A stretch of 64,000 nucleotides of DNA from Mycobacterium sp. SMC-4 (GTDB taxonomy: Bacteria > Actinomycetota > Actinomycetes > Mycobacteriales > Mycobacteriaceae): assembly GCF_025263265.1 (NCBI RefSeq), contig NZ_CP079869.1:3162001-3226000 (forward strand), written 5' to 3'. A program made the translations under genes and the position numbers. Positions 1 through 9,614 of this stretch are shown in pieces (the first letter of the stretch is position 1; the number at the start of each line of letters is the position of its first letter). The notes below the pieces were generated by a model that saw nothing but the letters and a program-made list of their open reading frames with translations, ran no database searches and was not told where the DNA came from.

Positions 1-1024
1 CCCGCCACTCGTGAAAGTCCAGCACCACCAGATCGGTGTCGTTGAGCTCGGCGGTGCGCCGGTCGACGATATCGGCGATGCGGCGCCGTTCGGAGTCGGT
101 GGTCAGCCGCAATGACGACCGCAGGCACTGCTTGACCGCGGCGTCGCAGCCGATACGGGAGAAAATAAAGGTGATAGCAGGGAGCAGGTCGCGCTGCTCG
201 AGCACCGAGATCACATCGGGCCGCCCCGGCGTGCGGTAGATGCTCGGCCGGCCCCGACCGCGTGGTTGCCAGTCCGCCAGCCGGTCGGCCTCGCGCCGGT
301 GGGCGATGTGGCGCAGCAATTCCGGGTCTACCGCCGGTCCGCGCGTGGACACGGCCGCGTCGGCGCCGCGGTAGTCGAACAGGTCGAGCAGCCGCTTGCC
401 GACCAGGACGTGCTGCCACAACGGCACCGGTCGGTGCTCGTCGACCACCACTGCGGTGTCGCCGCGGACGGTCTGGATCCAGCCACCGAACTCCTCGGCG
501 TTGCTGACCGTGGCCGACAGTGACACCAGCCGCACCTCTTCGGGCAGGTGCAGGATGACCTCCTCCCACACCGCGCCGCGCATCCGGTCGGCCAGAAAGT
601 GCACCTCGTCCATCACGACGTAGGAGAGGTTGTGCAGGGCGGGAGAATCGGCGTAGAGCATGTTGCGCAGCACTTCGGTGGTCATCACCACGACATCGGC
701 ATCGCCGTTGATGGCCTGGTCTCCGGTGAGCAGACCGATGCGTTCGGGGCCGTAGCGGCGCACCAAGTCGTTGTGCTTCTGGTTGCTCAGGGCTTTGATC
801 GGCGTGGTGTAGAAGCACTTTCGCCCGGCGGCCAGCGCCAGATGGACCGCGAACTCTCCCACCACCGTCTTGCCGGCACCGGTGGGGGCGCACACCAGTA
901 CCCCGTGCCCATTGGCCAGCGCCTCACAGGCGCGGCGCTGGAAATCGTCGAGCTCGAAGGAGAGTAGCGCGGTGAATGCAGCGATCTGCGGCTGCGCCGG
1001 AACGGGATCAGGTCGCGTCGTCAT
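1..1024 (-). CDS. helY: DEVH-box RNA/DNA helicase HelY, N-terminal part (runs off the left edge)
   Basis: ATP-dependent superfamily 2 helicase of the Ski2/Mtr4-like HelY family. The visible part starts with an ATG at 1024 ([11 protein letters not shown]...), followed by a [12 protein letters not shown]-motif-like stretch. Next come Walker [23 protein letters not shown] (motif Ia), [11 protein letters not shown] (DEVH box) and [10 protein letters not shown] (motif III), then the start of the second RecA domain ([12 protein letters not shown]). The reading frame is open to base 1, so about 341 residues of a roughly 900-residue family protein are present. The start overlaps the end of tatC by 17 bases, which suggests translational coupling. 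The position directly after tatC matches Rv2092c in M. tuberculosis. Confidence 0.93.
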   Translation of the reverse strand, partial: MTTRPDPVPAQPQIAAFTALLSFELDDFQRRACEALANGHGVLVCAPTGAGKTVVGEFAVHLALAAGRKCFYTTPIKALSNQKHNDLVRRYGPERIGLLTGDQAINGDADVVVMTTEVLRNMLYADSPALHNLSYVVMDEVHFLADRMRGAVWEEVILHLPEEVRLVSLSATVSNAEEFGGWIQTVRGDTAVVVDEHRPVPLWQHVLVGKRLLDLFDYRGADAAVSTRGPAVDPELLRHIAHRREADRLADWQPRGRGRPSIYRTPGRPDVISVLEQRDLLPAITFIFSRIGCDAAVKQCLRSSLRLTTDSERRRIADIVDRRTAELNDTDLVVLDFHEWR

Positions 1025-1958
1025 CGACCACAAGTCGCGACGGTGTGGGCACCGCCGACGGCCTTTCCAGTGGCTCGGCTGAATCGATGGGAGCCGCTTC
1101 GTCGTCGGCCACCGAGTTCAGCGCGGCGCGACGGGCCCGGCTCTTGTCGGAGAACCGGGCCACCTGGATGGCGAACTCCATCAGCGCGGTGATCGCCAGC
1201 GCCAATGCCAACATCGAGAACGGGTCCGAACCCGGGGTGGCGAATGCGGCGAAGACGAACACACCCATGATCAACCCGCGGCGCCACGCCTTGAGTCTCT
1301 CGTAGGTCAGCACCCCGACCATATTGAGCATGATGATCAGCAACGGGAACTCGAAGCTGATGCCGAACACCAGCAGCAGGTTGATCAGAAAACCGAAATA
1401 TTGTTCACCGGACAGCGCGGTCACCTGAACGTCACTGCCGATGGTCAACAGGAAGCCCAACGCTTTGGCCAGCACCACATAGGCCAGCAGCGCTCCAGCG
1501 ACGAACAACCCCGCGCCGACGGTGACGAAAGCCACCGCGAAGCGACGCTCCTTGGCGTAGAGCCCTGGTGTGATGAACGCCCACAGCTGATACAGCCAGA
1601 CCGGACACGCGAGCACGATGCCCGCCGTCAGGCCGACCTTCAGCCGCAGCATGAACTGGTCGAAGGGCGCGGTGGCCAGCAACCGGCATTCCCCGTCGGG
1701 TGTGATGGAGGCCCGAGCAGAGTCCGGCAACGCACAGTAAGGTCCGCGCAACCAGTCACCCAGGCTGGGCAGACCGAAAAATCCGTGGCCGTACCACACG
1801 AAGCCCACGATGGTGGTCAGCACCACCGCGAGCACCGAGATCAGGAGCCGGGAACGCAGCTCGGTGAGGTGCTCGACGAGAGACATGGTGCCGTCGGGGT
1901 TGACCCGCGAACGACGCCGACGCGGATCGAGTTTCTTGAAGATTCCAGGGATCTGCAC
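1008..1958 (-). CDS. tatC: Sec-independent protein translocase subunit TatC
   Basis: Polytopic inner-membrane receptor of the twin-arginine translocase; it recognises RR signal peptides and recruits TatA. 316 residues from a GTG at 1958. An N-terminal basic stretch ([18 protein letters not shown]) precedes the conserved [15 protein letters not shown] cytoplasmic start. Six hydrophobic segments follow, with the F-x-x-P motif near [16 protein letters not shown] and a long acidic/proline C-terminal tail (about residues 270-316). The ATG at the MSLVEHL methionine is a possible alternative start. It lies 77 bases after tatA in the same direction. Confidence 0.95.
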   Translation of the reverse strand: MQIPGIFKKLDPRRRRSRVNPDGTMSLVEHLTELRSRLLISVLAVVLTTIVGFVWYGHGFFGLPSLGDWLRGPYCALPDSARASITPDGECRLLATAPFDQFMLRLKVGLTAGIVLACPVWLYQLWAFITPGLYAKERRFAVAFVTVGAGLFVAGALLAYVVLAKALGFLLTIGSDVQVTALSGEQYFGFLINLLLVFGISFEFPLLIIMLNMVGVLTYERLKAWRRGLIMGVFVFAAFATPGSDPFSMLALALAITALMEFAIQVARFSDKSRARRAALNSVADDEAAPIDSAEPLERPSAVPTPSRLVVDDDAT

Positions 1959-2035
1959 GGCGGTGGGCTAGGTGCTGCTCTCAGGCGCGTGATCACCACC
2001 GCGGAGCTGGCACCGCGGCACGCGAGTCGACCCGT

Positions 2036-2293
2036 TCAGGCTGAGCGCTGGTCCGGTGAGGTTTCGGACGGTGCCGGTTCCGCGCTGCGGTCGGTGCCCT
2101 CAGAAACACGCTCAGACGTGATCTGGGTCGGCGAGTCCGACTTCGACTCGGCCTGCATTTCCTTGATCTCGGACTTGAAGATGCGCATCGACTTACCGAG
2201 CGAACGTGCGGCGTCCGGGAGCTTCTTGGCCCCGAAGAGCAGCACGAACACGGCGATGACGATGGCCCAGTGCCACGGTGAGAGACCACCCAA
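2036..2293 (-). CDS. tatA: Twin-arginine translocase pore subunit TatA
   Basis: Single-span membrane protein that polymerises to form the Tat pore. 85 residues: a short N-terminus, one membrane helix ([20 protein letters not shown]), the FG hinge and an amphipathic helix ([20 protein letters not shown]), then an acidic tail. The start is a TTG at 2293. It is supported by a strong Shine-Dalgarno (GGAGGT, about 7 bases upstream) and by agreement with the MGSLSPWHW-type N-terminus of mycobacterial TatA; no ATG lies before the membrane helix. It sits between pafC and tatC in one leftward transcription unit. Confidence 0.94.
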   Translation of the reverse strand: MGGLSPWHWAIVIAVFVLLFGAKKLPDAARSLGKSMRIFKSEIKEMQAESKSDSPTQITSERVSEGTDRSAEPAPSETSPDQRSA

Positions 2294-2323
2294 TTTCGTT
2301 ACCTCCAGACCTCTGCGCCGAGT

Positions 2324-3310
2324 CTACTCGGTTCTTGCCGCACCGCTGCCCTGATAGGCCGCCAGCGCAGCGGCGGCTGCCGAACGGACCCGTTCGGCCA
2401 ACGCCGCGGGCTCGAGCACGTCGACCGCCGAGCCGAAGCCGAGCACGAAGCGCGACATCCAGTCGTCGGAGGCGTAGGTCATGGCCGCGTCGCAGGAGCC
2501 GTCGGGATGCTCACGCAACACCCGCAGCGGGTAGTAGTCGAACATCCAGGCCGCTGACCGGCTGATCCGTAGGGTGGCGGTCGGCAGCGCCGGATCGGCG
2601 GTGTCGGGGTCGAACAGCGAGGTGTCCGGTTCAGCCGCAACGGCGGGCTGCGGCGGCAGCGCCGGCTCGTCGAGCACCCGAGCGTCGACGATGCGGTCGA
2701 ACCGGAACAACCGCACACCCTCCGCGGTACGGCACCACGCCTCCAGGTAGCTGTGGTCGGCGACGAGGACCACCCGGATCGGGTCGACGACCCGACTGGA
2801 GAGCACGTCGTGGGAGGCGGAGTAGTACTCGATGGCCAGTGCCTTACCCGCACGAACCGCGGTGCGCACCGCCGCGGCGGCCTCGCTTTCGATCGGGGCC
2901 GGTTCGTCGACGGCGGCATCGCCCTGCGGGCCGGCGTGCCCGGCAGCGGACTCGATCTTGGCGATCGCGCTGCGCGCAGCCTCGGGATCGACCATTCCCG
3001 GCACGTCGAGCAGCGCGCGCAAGGCGACCAGGACGCCGGTGGCCTCCGGCGAGGTCAGGCGCAGCGGGTGGTCGATACCGGCAGAGAAGGTGACTTCGAT
3101 GGTGTCGCCGGAGAAATCGAAATCGATCAGGTCGCCCGGGCCGTAGCCGGGCAGCCCGCACATCCACAACTGGGTGAGGTCGTCGCGCAGCTGTTTGACG
3201 GTGACGCCGAGGTCGGCGGCGGCCTCGGCGTAGCTGATACGCGGGTTGGCCTGGAAGTACGGCACCATGTTGAGCAGCCGAACCAGTCGGGTACTGACCG
3301 ATGTCGTCAT
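2324..3310 (-). CDS. pafC: WYL-domain transcriptional activator PafC
   Basis: 328 residues with an N-terminal winged-helix DNA-binding region (RLVRLLNMVPYFQANPRISYAEAAADLGV) and a WYL-family sensor domain (about residues 140-220) where SYLEAWCRTAEGVRLFRFDRI lies. PafC forms a heterodimer with PafB that activates the LexA/RecA-independent DNA damage response in mycobacteria. Its ATG at 3310 overlaps the pafB stop by four bases (ATGA), matching coupled synthesis of the two partners. The WYL motif itself is degenerate here (SYLEAWC), as in other PafC proteins. Confidence 0.93.
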   Translation of the reverse strand: MTTSVSTRLVRLLNMVPYFQANPRISYAEAAADLGVTVKQLRDDLTQLWMCGLPGYGPGDLIDFDFSGDTIEVTFSAGIDHPLRLTSPEATGVLVALRALLDVPGMVDPEAARSAIAKIESAAGHAGPQGDAAVDEPAPIESEAAAAVRTAVRAGKALAIEYYSASHDVLSSRVVDPIRVVLVADHSYLEAWCRTAEGVRLFRFDRIVDARVLDEPALPPQPAVAAEPDTSLFDPDTADPALPTATLRISRSAAWMFDYYPLRVLREHPDGSCDAAMTYASDDWMSRFVLGFGSAVDVLEPAALAERVRSAAAAALAAYQGSGAARTE

Positions 3311-4305
3311 GGACCGGCCACCTTCGCCTGTGCGCTGAGGCGGGCGATCACCTCGGCGCGCAGCGCCTCGGGCTCCAATGCGATCGCATCGGCTCCGTAG
3401 CTGGCGACCTCACGGGCGAGCCGATCGAACATCCCGATCTCGACGGTGAGTTCGTCTCCGGGTCGTCCGTCCAGAGTCAGCGGTGTCGTCGCCGTCGCGC
3501 GCCGGCGCAGCGCCAATGCGCGGTCAGCGGCGGCCCACACCCTGGCCTGACCGGCGTCGGGCCACTCACCCACCACCCGGGCGACGAGTTCGCGAAGGTC
3601 CACTCCGGGGGGCTTGCGCACCGCGCCCGGCTCTCCGATCAGGGTGACCTCGGACCCGATGCGGGACAACCGAAATGTGCGTACCGCATCCCGGTCGCGG
3701 TCGTGGCCGACCAGGTACCAGCGTCCCCGGTCGGTCACGACACCCCACGGCTCCACCATGCGGGTGACGTACGGGTCACTGCGCGAGGCCCGGTGCGGGA
3801 ACTGCACCGCCTGCCCGGCATCGACAGCCGACAGCAGCACGCCGAGAACCCCTTCGGAGCCGCGCAGGCCTGGCAGTGCCCCCGTCGAGGTGATCATCAC
3901 GTTGAGGTCGTCGGCCGCCTCGATGTCGATACCCGCGGCCCGCAGTTTCAGCAGCGCACCCTGAGTCGCGGTGATCAGCTCCGGTGACTCCCACAGCTGC
4001 GTGGCCACGGCCACCGCGGCGGCCTCTTCGGCAGTGAGACGAACCGCCGGCAACGCATAGGCCTCCCGGTTGATCCGGTAGCCCTCGGTCGGGTCGCTCG
4101 CCGATACCCGGCCCGTCTCCAGCGGGATACCCAGGTCGCGCAGCTCGTTCTTGTCGCGTTCGAACATCCGGGAAAATGCGTCGTCGCTGGCATTCTCGCG
4201 GTAGCCGTGCACGGTTTCGCGGATGCGTTCGGCGGTGATGAACGTGCGCGTCGACAGCAGCGCGATGACGAGGTTCATCAACCGCTCAACCTTGGAGACC
4301 CCCAC
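3307..4305 (-). CDS. pafB: WYL-domain transcriptional activator PafB
   Basis: Partner of PafC in the mycobacterial DNA damage response. With the GTG start at 4305 (VGVSKVERLMNLVIALLSTR) it has 332 residues, the family length. It carries an N-terminal winged helix, and the WYL domain shows GRWYLVGHDRDRDAVRTFRLSRI near the middle. An in-frame TTG at 4338 would add 11 residues without homologous character, so I prefer the GTG. It begins 43 bases after the pafA stop and overlaps pafC by four bases. The pafA-pafB-pafC order is the usual mycobacterial arrangement. Confidence 0.93.
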   Translation of the reverse strand: MGVSKVERLMNLVIALLSTRTFITAERIRETVHGYRENASDDAFSRMFERDKNELRDLGIPLETGRVSASDPTEGYRINREAYALPAVRLTAEEAAAVAVATQLWESPELITATQGALLKLRAAGIDIEAADDLNVMITSTGALPGLRGSEGVLGVLLSAVDAGQAVQFPHRASRSDPYVTRMVEPWGVVTDRGRWYLVGHDRDRDAVRTFRLSRIGSEVTLIGEPGAVRKPPGVDLRELVARVVGEWPDAGQARVWAAADRALALRRRATATTPLTLDGRPGDELTVEIGMFDRLAREVASYGADAIALEPEALRAEVIARLSAQAKVAGP

Positions 4306-4348
4306 GGCTAAGAGCTTAGAGCCCGCCGGAGATGGCAAGAACCGCGAC

Positions 4349-5707
4349 TCACATGCTCGCGATGAGCCGTTTGACCCGCTCGTCGACAGAGCGGAACGGG
4401 TCCTTGCACAGCACGGTGCGCTGAGCCTGGTCGTTGAGCTTCAGGTGCACCCAATCGACGGTGAAGTCGCGGCCGGCTTCCTGCGCTGCGCTGATGAACT
4501 CGCCCCGCAGCTTGGCCCGGGTGGTCTGCGGCGGGGTGTTGACGGCGGCCTCGATCTCCTCGTCGGTGGTGATGCGCGCGGCAAGACCTTTGCGCTGCAA
4601 CAGATCGAAGACCCCGCGTCCGCGCTTGATGTCGTGGTAAGCCAGGTCGAGCTGACTGATCTTCGGGTCGGAGAGCTCCATGTCGTAGCGATCCTGGTAG
4701 CGCTGGAACAGCTTGCGCTTGATCACCCAGTCGATCTCGGTGTCCACTTTCGCGAAGTCCTGGCTTTCCACCGCGTCGAGCTGGCGACCCCACAGGTCGA
4801 CGACCTGGGTGATCTGCGGATCCGGTTCGCGGGTCTGCAGATACTCCACGGCGCGGGTGTAGTACTCGCGCTGGATGTCCAGCGCACTGGCCTGCCGGCC
4901 ACCGGCCAGACGCACCGGCCGCCGTCCGGTCAGATCGTGGCTGACCTCACGGATGGCGCGGATCGGGTTGTCCAGCGAGAAGTCGCGGAAGGCCACCCCG
5001 GCCTCGATCATCTCCAGGACCAGCGAGGCCGAGCCGACCTTGAGCATCGTGGTGGACTCGCTCATGTTCGAGTCGCCGACGATGACGTGCAGTCGGCGGT
5101 ACTTCTCGGCGTCGGCGTGCGGCTCGTCGCGGGTGTTGATGATCGGACGCGAACGGGTCGTCGCGCTGGAGACCCCTTCCCAGATGTGTTCGGCGCGCTG
5201 GCTCAGACAGAAGGTTGCGGCCTTGGGCGTCTGCAGCACCTTGCCCGCACCGCAGATCAGCTGCCGGGTCACCAAGAACGGCAGCAGCACATCGGAGATC
5301 CGGGAGAACTCACCGGCACGCACGATCAGGTAGTTCTCGTGGCAGCCGTAGGAGTTGCCGGCCGAGTCGGTGTTGTTCTTGAACAGGTAGATGTCCCCAC
5401 CGATGCCCTCGTCGGCGAGCCGCTGCTCGGCGTCGATCAACAGGTCCTCCAGAACCCGCTCACCGGCGCGGTCGTGGGTGACCAACTGGGCGAGGTTGTC
5501 GCATTCGGCGGTGGCGTACTCGGGGTGGCTGCCCACGTCCAGATACAGGCGAGCACCGTTTCGGAGGAAGACGTTGGAACTGCGGCCCCACGACACCACC
5601 CGGCGGAACAGATAGCGGGCGACCTCATCGGGGCTGAGCCGACGATGGCCGTGGAACGTGCAGGTGACACCGAATTCCGTCTCGATGCCCATGATTCGTC
5701 GCTGCAC
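4349..5707 (-). CDS. pafA: Pup--protein ligase PafA
   Basis: Attaches the C-terminal glutamate of Pup to substrate lysines using ATP, marking them for the proteasome. A GTG at 5707 gives 452 residues beginning [16 protein letters not shown]. The carboxylate-amine ligase fold is shown by GIETEFG (catalytic Asp/Glu and Mg region), the [10 protein letters not shown] motif, [17 protein letters not shown], and [26 protein letters not shown]. The open frame extends 57 codons further upstream, but that stretch is not homologous. The same motifs recur in dop at 9615-11126, its paralogue. It is first in the leftward run pafA-pafB-pafC-tatA-tatC-helY. Confidence 0.96.
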   Translation of the reverse strand: MQRRIMGIETEFGVTCTFHGHRRLSPDEVARYLFRRVVSWGRSSNVFLRNGARLYLDVGSHPEYATAECDNLAQLVTHDRAGERVLEDLLIDAEQRLADEGIGGDIYLFKNNTDSAGNSYGCHENYLIVRAGEFSRISDVLLPFLVTRQLICGAGKVLQTPKAATFCLSQRAEHIWEGVSSATTRSRPIINTRDEPHADAEKYRRLHVIVGDSNMSESTTMLKVGSASLVLEMIEAGVAFRDFSLDNPIRAIREVSHDLTGRRPVRLAGGRQASALDIQREYYTRAVEYLQTREPDPQITQVVDLWGRQLDAVESQDFAKVDTEIDWVIKRKLFQRYQDRYDMELSDPKISQLDLAYHDIKRGRGVFDLLQRKGLAARITTDEEIEAAVNTPPQTTRAKLRGEFISAAQEAGRDFTVDWVHLKLNDQAQRTVLCKDPFRSVDERVKRLIASM

Positions 5708-5824
5708 CTCATCGAGACTACTGGTTGCCCGGCTGGTGTGGTGTCCGACACTGCGAGACCGGCCGTGCCGATGCGCCTGTGGATAACCGGGGTGGGCGTG
5801 GTGCGGGACCTGCCAGCATGAGCC

Positions 5825-6103
5825 ATGGGGGAAATCACGCAGGTCGATCTCGTTCGCCTCGCCGGGCTGGTCGACCACGTCGACGACGCGGCCGACCGGG
5901 TTGCGGCCATCGCGTGGCCGCGCTTGGAACCGGCCGCACTGCCGGGCTCAGCGGTCAGTGGTGTGGCGACGTCACAATCCCTGGAGCCGCATGTCGAGCA
6001 GTTGTCGAGTGCACTACACGGGTGGGCGGTTGCTGCGCGAGCCGCCGCCGACGCGTTCGTCCAGGCCGACACCGCCAACGGTGAGCGGTTCGATCGGCGG
6101 TGA
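5825..6103 (+). CDS. Small helical ESX/WXG100-like protein
   Basis: 92 residues, ATG start, alanine-rich and mostly predicted helical, with length and composition of a WXG100/ESX-type protein ([21 protein letters not shown] ... [14 protein letters not shown]). A classic central W-x-G is not present; the nearest candidate is HGW. It has no signal peptide. Its stop overlaps the GTG start of the next gene (GTGA), so the two are almost certainly translated together. The neighbour has a WXG-like N-terminus, which suggests this gene encodes its helical partner for a type VII-like export route. That role is an inference from context. Confidence 0.72.
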   Translation: MGEITQVDLVRLAGLVDHVDDAADRVAAIAWPRLEPAALPGSAVSGVATSQSLEPHVEQLSSALHGWAVAARAAADAFVQADTANGERFDRR

Positions 6104-7683
6104 GCAGACCGACCGTCGCACAGGCCCGGGCGTGGGACCCCGAAGCGTTGTCGCGGCTGGCCGCGAGCTGGGACGATGCTGCACGCCGATTGGTCGCCGA
6201 CACCGAAAGTGCGGCCGGCGCGGTCGAACGCAGCCGCGAGCATTGGACCGGCGCCGCGGCCGACGCCGCCCGCCGGCAGGCCGATCGGGTTGCCGCCGAC
6301 GCCGCCAGGGCGGCACGGGTTCTGATCGCCGCCTCGGTCGCGGCCCTGGACGGCGCCGAGCAGATCGCCGTAGCCCGCCGGCAGGTGCTGGCGCTGGTCG
6401 ATGCCGCAGCGCGCGACGGATTACCGGTCAGTGACAACGGGACCGTGCTCGCGGACAGCGACCCGCAACCGCTGCTGACGATGCTGGCCGGAGGTGACCC
6501 CTCGGCGGCGGCAGAGATGCTGCGATCTCGGGCCCGACGGTTGAGCGTGGATATCGGCGACGCGCTGCGCCGTCTCGGTGACGCCGACCTCGACACGGCC
6601 GCCGACATCGCCGCGGCATTCGCCACCGCGTCTGCGCCTGCGTCCGGGCCGGCGTCCACCGTTCCGGCGGGGGCGTGGACGGCGAGCCAGGTGGTGGACG
6701 CCTGGCCGAGGATGGGCCAGGACCGGATCGCCGCCCAGGTCGCCGCGATGACGCCGCAGCAGCGCGACCAGTTGGTCGCCGAATTTCCCGGACAGGTCGG
6801 CAACACCGACGGGGTGCCGTGGACGATGAGGTCGCGGGCGAACCGGGTGAACCTCGCTGCCGCGATCCTCTCCGAGGACGGGCGCGATGAGGGTTCGCGG
6901 CGTCGCCTGGCGGTCTACCGCGACCTGCTCGGCGAGGTCGACGACCCGGCCGGTGCCGGTGGCCGGATTCAGCGCCAGATCATCGCTTTCGACCCCGAGC
7001 GCGCGTCGCTGGTCGAACTCAACGGTGACCTGTCCACTGCGCGCGCCGTGGCCGTCCTGGTTCCGGGGGTCAACACCACGATGGACGGGTCTGCCGCCAA
7101 CACCGCAACCGCACGCCGCTTCGTTTCAGGCAGCCGGGGCGAGGTCGCGATGATCACCTACCTCGGTGGACCGTTCCCTCAGGTCGATGACCCGACCGAT
7201 GTGTGGCGGCACGCCGCGGATCCGCGCTACGCGCTGGACATGGCGCCTCGGCTGGTCGCCTTCAGCGAGGACGTCGAACGCACTGTCGCTCCGGGCATCC
7301 CGGTGACCGTCATCGGCCATTCCTACGGCGGCTCGATCGTCGGCACCGCCGAGACGCTGGGTCTGACGTCAGACCGCACGCTGTTTCTGGCCGCGGCCGG
7401 CGCCGGGGTCGGGGTCGACGATCCGTCGGACTGGCGCAACCGGAACCCCGACGTGCTGCGGTACTCGATGACCGCACCCGGCGACTTCATCGAATTGGTG
7501 CAGGGCATCCGCGGAGGCCCGCACGGCGCAGACCCGGACACGATGCCCGGTGTCACCGTGCTGGGCACCGGTCGTTACGACGACGGGGGGCCGGTGGCGG
7601 GGTGGGGCGCACACAGCGGGATGCTCAACCGGCCTTCCGATGCATGGCGCACGATCCTGGCCGTCATCGCCGGCGACTCTTAG
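6100..7683 (+). CDS. WXG-like N-terminal domain fused to a DUF1023 alpha/beta hydrolase
   Basis: 527 residues, GTG start. Residues 1-110 are alpha-helical with a WXG-like turn ([16 protein letters not shown]), as in type VII-associated proteins. The C-terminal half is a DUF1023 alpha/beta hydrolase: [15 protein letters not shown] begins the core, the nucleophile elbow is VIGHSYGGS (Ser about 408), and a late histidine lies in GWGAHSGML. The substrate is unknown; family members are annotated as hydrolases or lipases without defined chemistry. It is coupled to the small gene upstream and ends with a four-base tail-to-tail overlap with prcA. In M. tuberculosis the comparable gap between pafA and prcA holds PE/PPE genes. 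Confidence 0.85.
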   Translation: MSRPTVAQARAWDPEALSRLAASWDDAARRLVADTESAAGAVERSREHWTGAAADAARRQADRVAADAARAARVLIAASVAALDGAEQIAVARRQVLALVDAAARDGLPVSDNGTVLADSDPQPLLTMLAGGDPSAAAEMLRSRARRLSVDIGDALRRLGDADLDTAADIAAAFATASAPASGPASTVPAGAWTASQVVDAWPRMGQDRIAAQVAAMTPQQRDQLVAEFPGQVGNTDGVPWTMRSRANRVNLAAAILSEDGRDEGSRRRLAVYRDLLGEVDDPAGAGGRIQRQIIAFDPERASLVELNGDLSTARAVAVLVPGVNTTMDGSAANTATARRFVSGSRGEVAMITYLGGPFPQVDDPTDVWRHAADPRYALDMAPRLVAFSEDVERTVAPGIPVTVIGHSYGGSIVGTAETLGLTSDRTLFLAAAGAGVGVDDPSDWRNRNPDVLRYSMTAPGDFIELVQGIRGGPHGADPDTMPGVTVLGTGRYDDGGPVAGWGAHSGMLNRPSDAWRTILAVIAGDS

Positions 7684-8423
7684 GACGTGTCGCCCGCCGA
7701 ATCATCCTCGGTAGCCGAATCAGCCTGCGGCAGCATCGCTTCCAATGCGGCACCGGTAATGCGACGGAAGGCTCGCCGGGGCCGGTTGGCGTCGAGGATG
7801 GCCACCTCCAGCGTCGCGGGGCCCAGCGTGCGGGGCTCGGTCCCGTTTCCACCGGCCGTCAGCGCCGCGACCGCGATCGCCACCGCGTCCTCCAACGAGG
7901 CATTCTCGGTGTAGGACTCGCCCAGCGCGGCGATGATCGGCTCGGTCGTGCCGCCCATCACGACGAAATGCGGCTCGTCGGCGATGGACCCGTCGTAGGT
8001 GATGCGGTACAGCTCGGGGGCTTTGGTCTCGCCGAAGTGCGCCACCTCGGCCACACACAGCTCGACCTCGTAGGGCTTGGCCTGTTCGGTGAAGATCGTG
8101 CCCAGCGTCTGGGCGTACACATTGGCCAACTGTCGGCCGGTCACGTCCCGACGCGAATAGGCGTAGCCTTGAGTGTCGGCGAACCGAATTCCACCGCTGC
8201 GCAGGTTGTTGAACTCGTTGAACCGTCCCACGGCCGCGAAGCCGACCCGATCGTAGAGCTCACTGACCTTTTGCAGCGACCGCGACGGGTTCTCCGCAAC
8301 GAACAACACGCCGTCGGCGTAGGCCAGCGCGATCACGCTGCGGCCGCGCGCGATTCCCTTGCGGGCGAGCTCGGAACGCTCGCGCATCGCCTGCTCGGGC
8401 GAGATGAAATACGGAAAGCTCAC
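7680..8423 (-). CDS. prcA: 20S proteasome alpha subunit PrcA
   Basis: Non-catalytic outer-ring subunit of the mycobacterial 20S proteasome, which gates substrate entry and docks Mpa. 247 residues, GTG at 8423. The N-terminus [23 protein letters not shown] is the gating region. The N-terminal nucleophile fold follows ([39 protein letters not shown]), with an acidic tail. It overlaps prcB by four bases (GTGA), and the complete leftward order is dop-pup-prcB-prcA. Confidence 0.96.
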   Translation of the reverse strand: MSFPYFISPEQAMRERSELARKGIARGRSVIALAYADGVLFVAENPSRSLQKVSELYDRVGFAAVGRFNEFNNLRSGGIRFADTQGYAYSRRDVTGRQLANVYAQTLGTIFTEQAKPYEVELCVAEVAHFGETKAPELYRITYDGSIADEPHFVVMGGTTEPIIAALGESYTENASLEDAVAIAVAALTAGGNGTEPRTLGPATLEVAILDANRPRRAFRRITGAALEAMLPQADSATEDDSAGDTS

Positions 8424-9298
8424 AGTTCGTCACCTCGCAACGGCCTGGCGTCGGGTCCGAACGTGTCTTCCCGCGAACGGTTGTCGATGATCTCGCGACA
8501 CACCGCGGCGATCTGCTCCTCGGTGATTTCGACCGCGCCGTCGGCGGTGATCATCACCGCGGTCGGGAAGATTCCTCGCACCAGATCCGGGCCACCGGTT
8601 GCGGAGTCGTCGTCGGCGGCGTCGTACAGCGCCTCGATGGCTACCCGCAGTGCGGAATCCCCGTCGCTGACTTGCGAATACAGCTTCTTCATCGATGACT
8701 TCGCGAAGATCGAGCCTGACCCGACCGACTGGTAGCCCTCCTCTTCGAGGTTGTGGCCGCCCGCAGCGTCGAACGACACGATGCGACCGGCCGCCTCGGG
8801 GTTGGGGTCATCGAGGTCGTAGCCCGCCAGCAGCGGCAGCGCCACGAAACCTTGCAGGGCCGCCCCGAGGTTGCCTCGCACCATGGTCGACAGTCGGTTG
8901 ACCTTGCCGGGGAAGGTCAGTGCCACACCCTCGAGTTTTTCGTAGTGCTCGAGCTCGACGGCGTAGAGCCGGGCGAACTCCACCGCGATCGCGGCGGTGC
9001 CGGCGATACCGGTGGCGGTGTAGTCGTCGGTGATGTAGACCTTCTGCACGTCGCGGCTGGCGATCATGTGCCCCTGAGTGGCCCTGCGGTCCCCCGCCAT
9101 CACGACGCCCCCGGGGAACTTCAGCGCCACGATGGTGGTGCCGTGCGGCAGTGCGTCACTCGGCATCGGTCCCGCACCGGGCAGTAGGTGAGGCGCCTGG
9201 TGGCGCAGGAAATCACTGAACGACGACAGGTTCACACCGGTGTGGGTCAGGGGTAGCGCGGACGGTAAGGCCGAATGATCGTTATGCGGCCAGGTCAC
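8420..9298 (-). CDS. prcB: 20S proteasome beta subunit PrcB (catalytic, with propeptide)
   Basis: Catalytic N-terminal nucleophile hydrolase of the proteasome. 292 residues, GTG at 9298. A propeptide of about 53 residues ends in DALPHG, and autocleavage exposes Thr54 of [11 protein letters not shown] as the catalytic nucleophile. The usual Asp and Lys partners lie in [14 protein letters not shown] and downstream. [20 protein letters not shown] is the conserved SGS region. It overlaps pup by four bases upstream and prcA by four bases downstream, consistent with stoichiometric synthesis. Confidence 0.96.
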   Translation of the reverse strand: MTWPHNDHSALPSALPLTHTGVNLSSFSDFLRHQAPHLLPGAGPMPSDALPHGTTIVALKFPGGVVMAGDRRATQGHMIASRDVQKVYITDDYTATGIAGTAAIAVEFARLYAVELEHYEKLEGVALTFPGKVNRLSTMVRGNLGAALQGFVALPLLAGYDLDDPNPEAAGRIVSFDAAGGHNLEEEGYQSVGSGSIFAKSSMKKLYSQVSDGDSALRVAIEALYDAADDDSATGGPDLVRGIFPTAVMITADGAVEITEEQIAAVCREIIDNRSREDTFGPDARPLRGDEL

Positions 9299-9489
9299 TG
9301 TCCACCCTTCTGCACGTATGCGCGCACGAAGTCCTCGGCGTTCTCCTCCAGGACGTCGTCGATCTCGTCGAGCAGGTCGTCGGTTTCCTCAGTCAGCTTC
9401 TCGCGGCGCTCCTGGCCGGCGGCCGTGCTGCCGGTGAGGTCGTCGTCTTCGCCGCCCCCGCCGCCACGCTTGGTCTGCTCCTGAGCCAT
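9295..9489 (-). CDS. pup: Prokaryotic ubiquitin-like protein Pup
   Basis: Intrinsically disordered tag protein of 64 residues, ATG at 9489 with an AGGAGG Shine-Dalgarno. It has a glycine/acidic N-terminus ([10 protein letters not shown]), a central helix-forming coiled-coil segment that binds Mpa ([20 protein letters not shown]), and ends in Lys-Gly-Gly-Gln. The terminal Gln must be deamidated to Glu by Dop before PafA can ligate it. It is coupled to prcB by a four-base overlap. Confidence 0.96.
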   Translation of the reverse strand: MAQEQTKRGGGGGEDDDLTGSTAAGQERREKLTEETDDLLDEIDDVLEENAEDFVRAYVQKGGQ

Positions 9490-9516
9490 CGCTGCCTCCT
9501 GCGTCAGTCTTCATCG

Positions 9517-9581
9517 TGGCGGGCCAATTCCCTCGCCCGCCAGTTCCTCCACACTACCGGTCGGCCCCGGGATTGCCGGGG
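9517..9581. promoter_or_regulatory. Two short inverted repeats in the dop-pup gap
   Basis: The 125-base gap between dop and pup holds two stem candidates. The first pairs TGGCGGGC (9517-9524) with GCCCGCCA (9535-9542), an 8-base-pair perfect stem with a 10-base loop. The second pairs CCCCGG (9565-9570) with CCGGGG (9576-9581) around a 5-base loop. Neither is followed by a T-run in the direction of transcription, so neither looks like a standard terminator. They would lie in the pup leader if transcription starts upstream of them. Chance pairing is possible in such GC-rich sequence. Confidence 0.35.
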
Positions 9582-9614
9582 ATAGCTCGATCGGGTTCAT
9601 CCATCAGTCATCCA

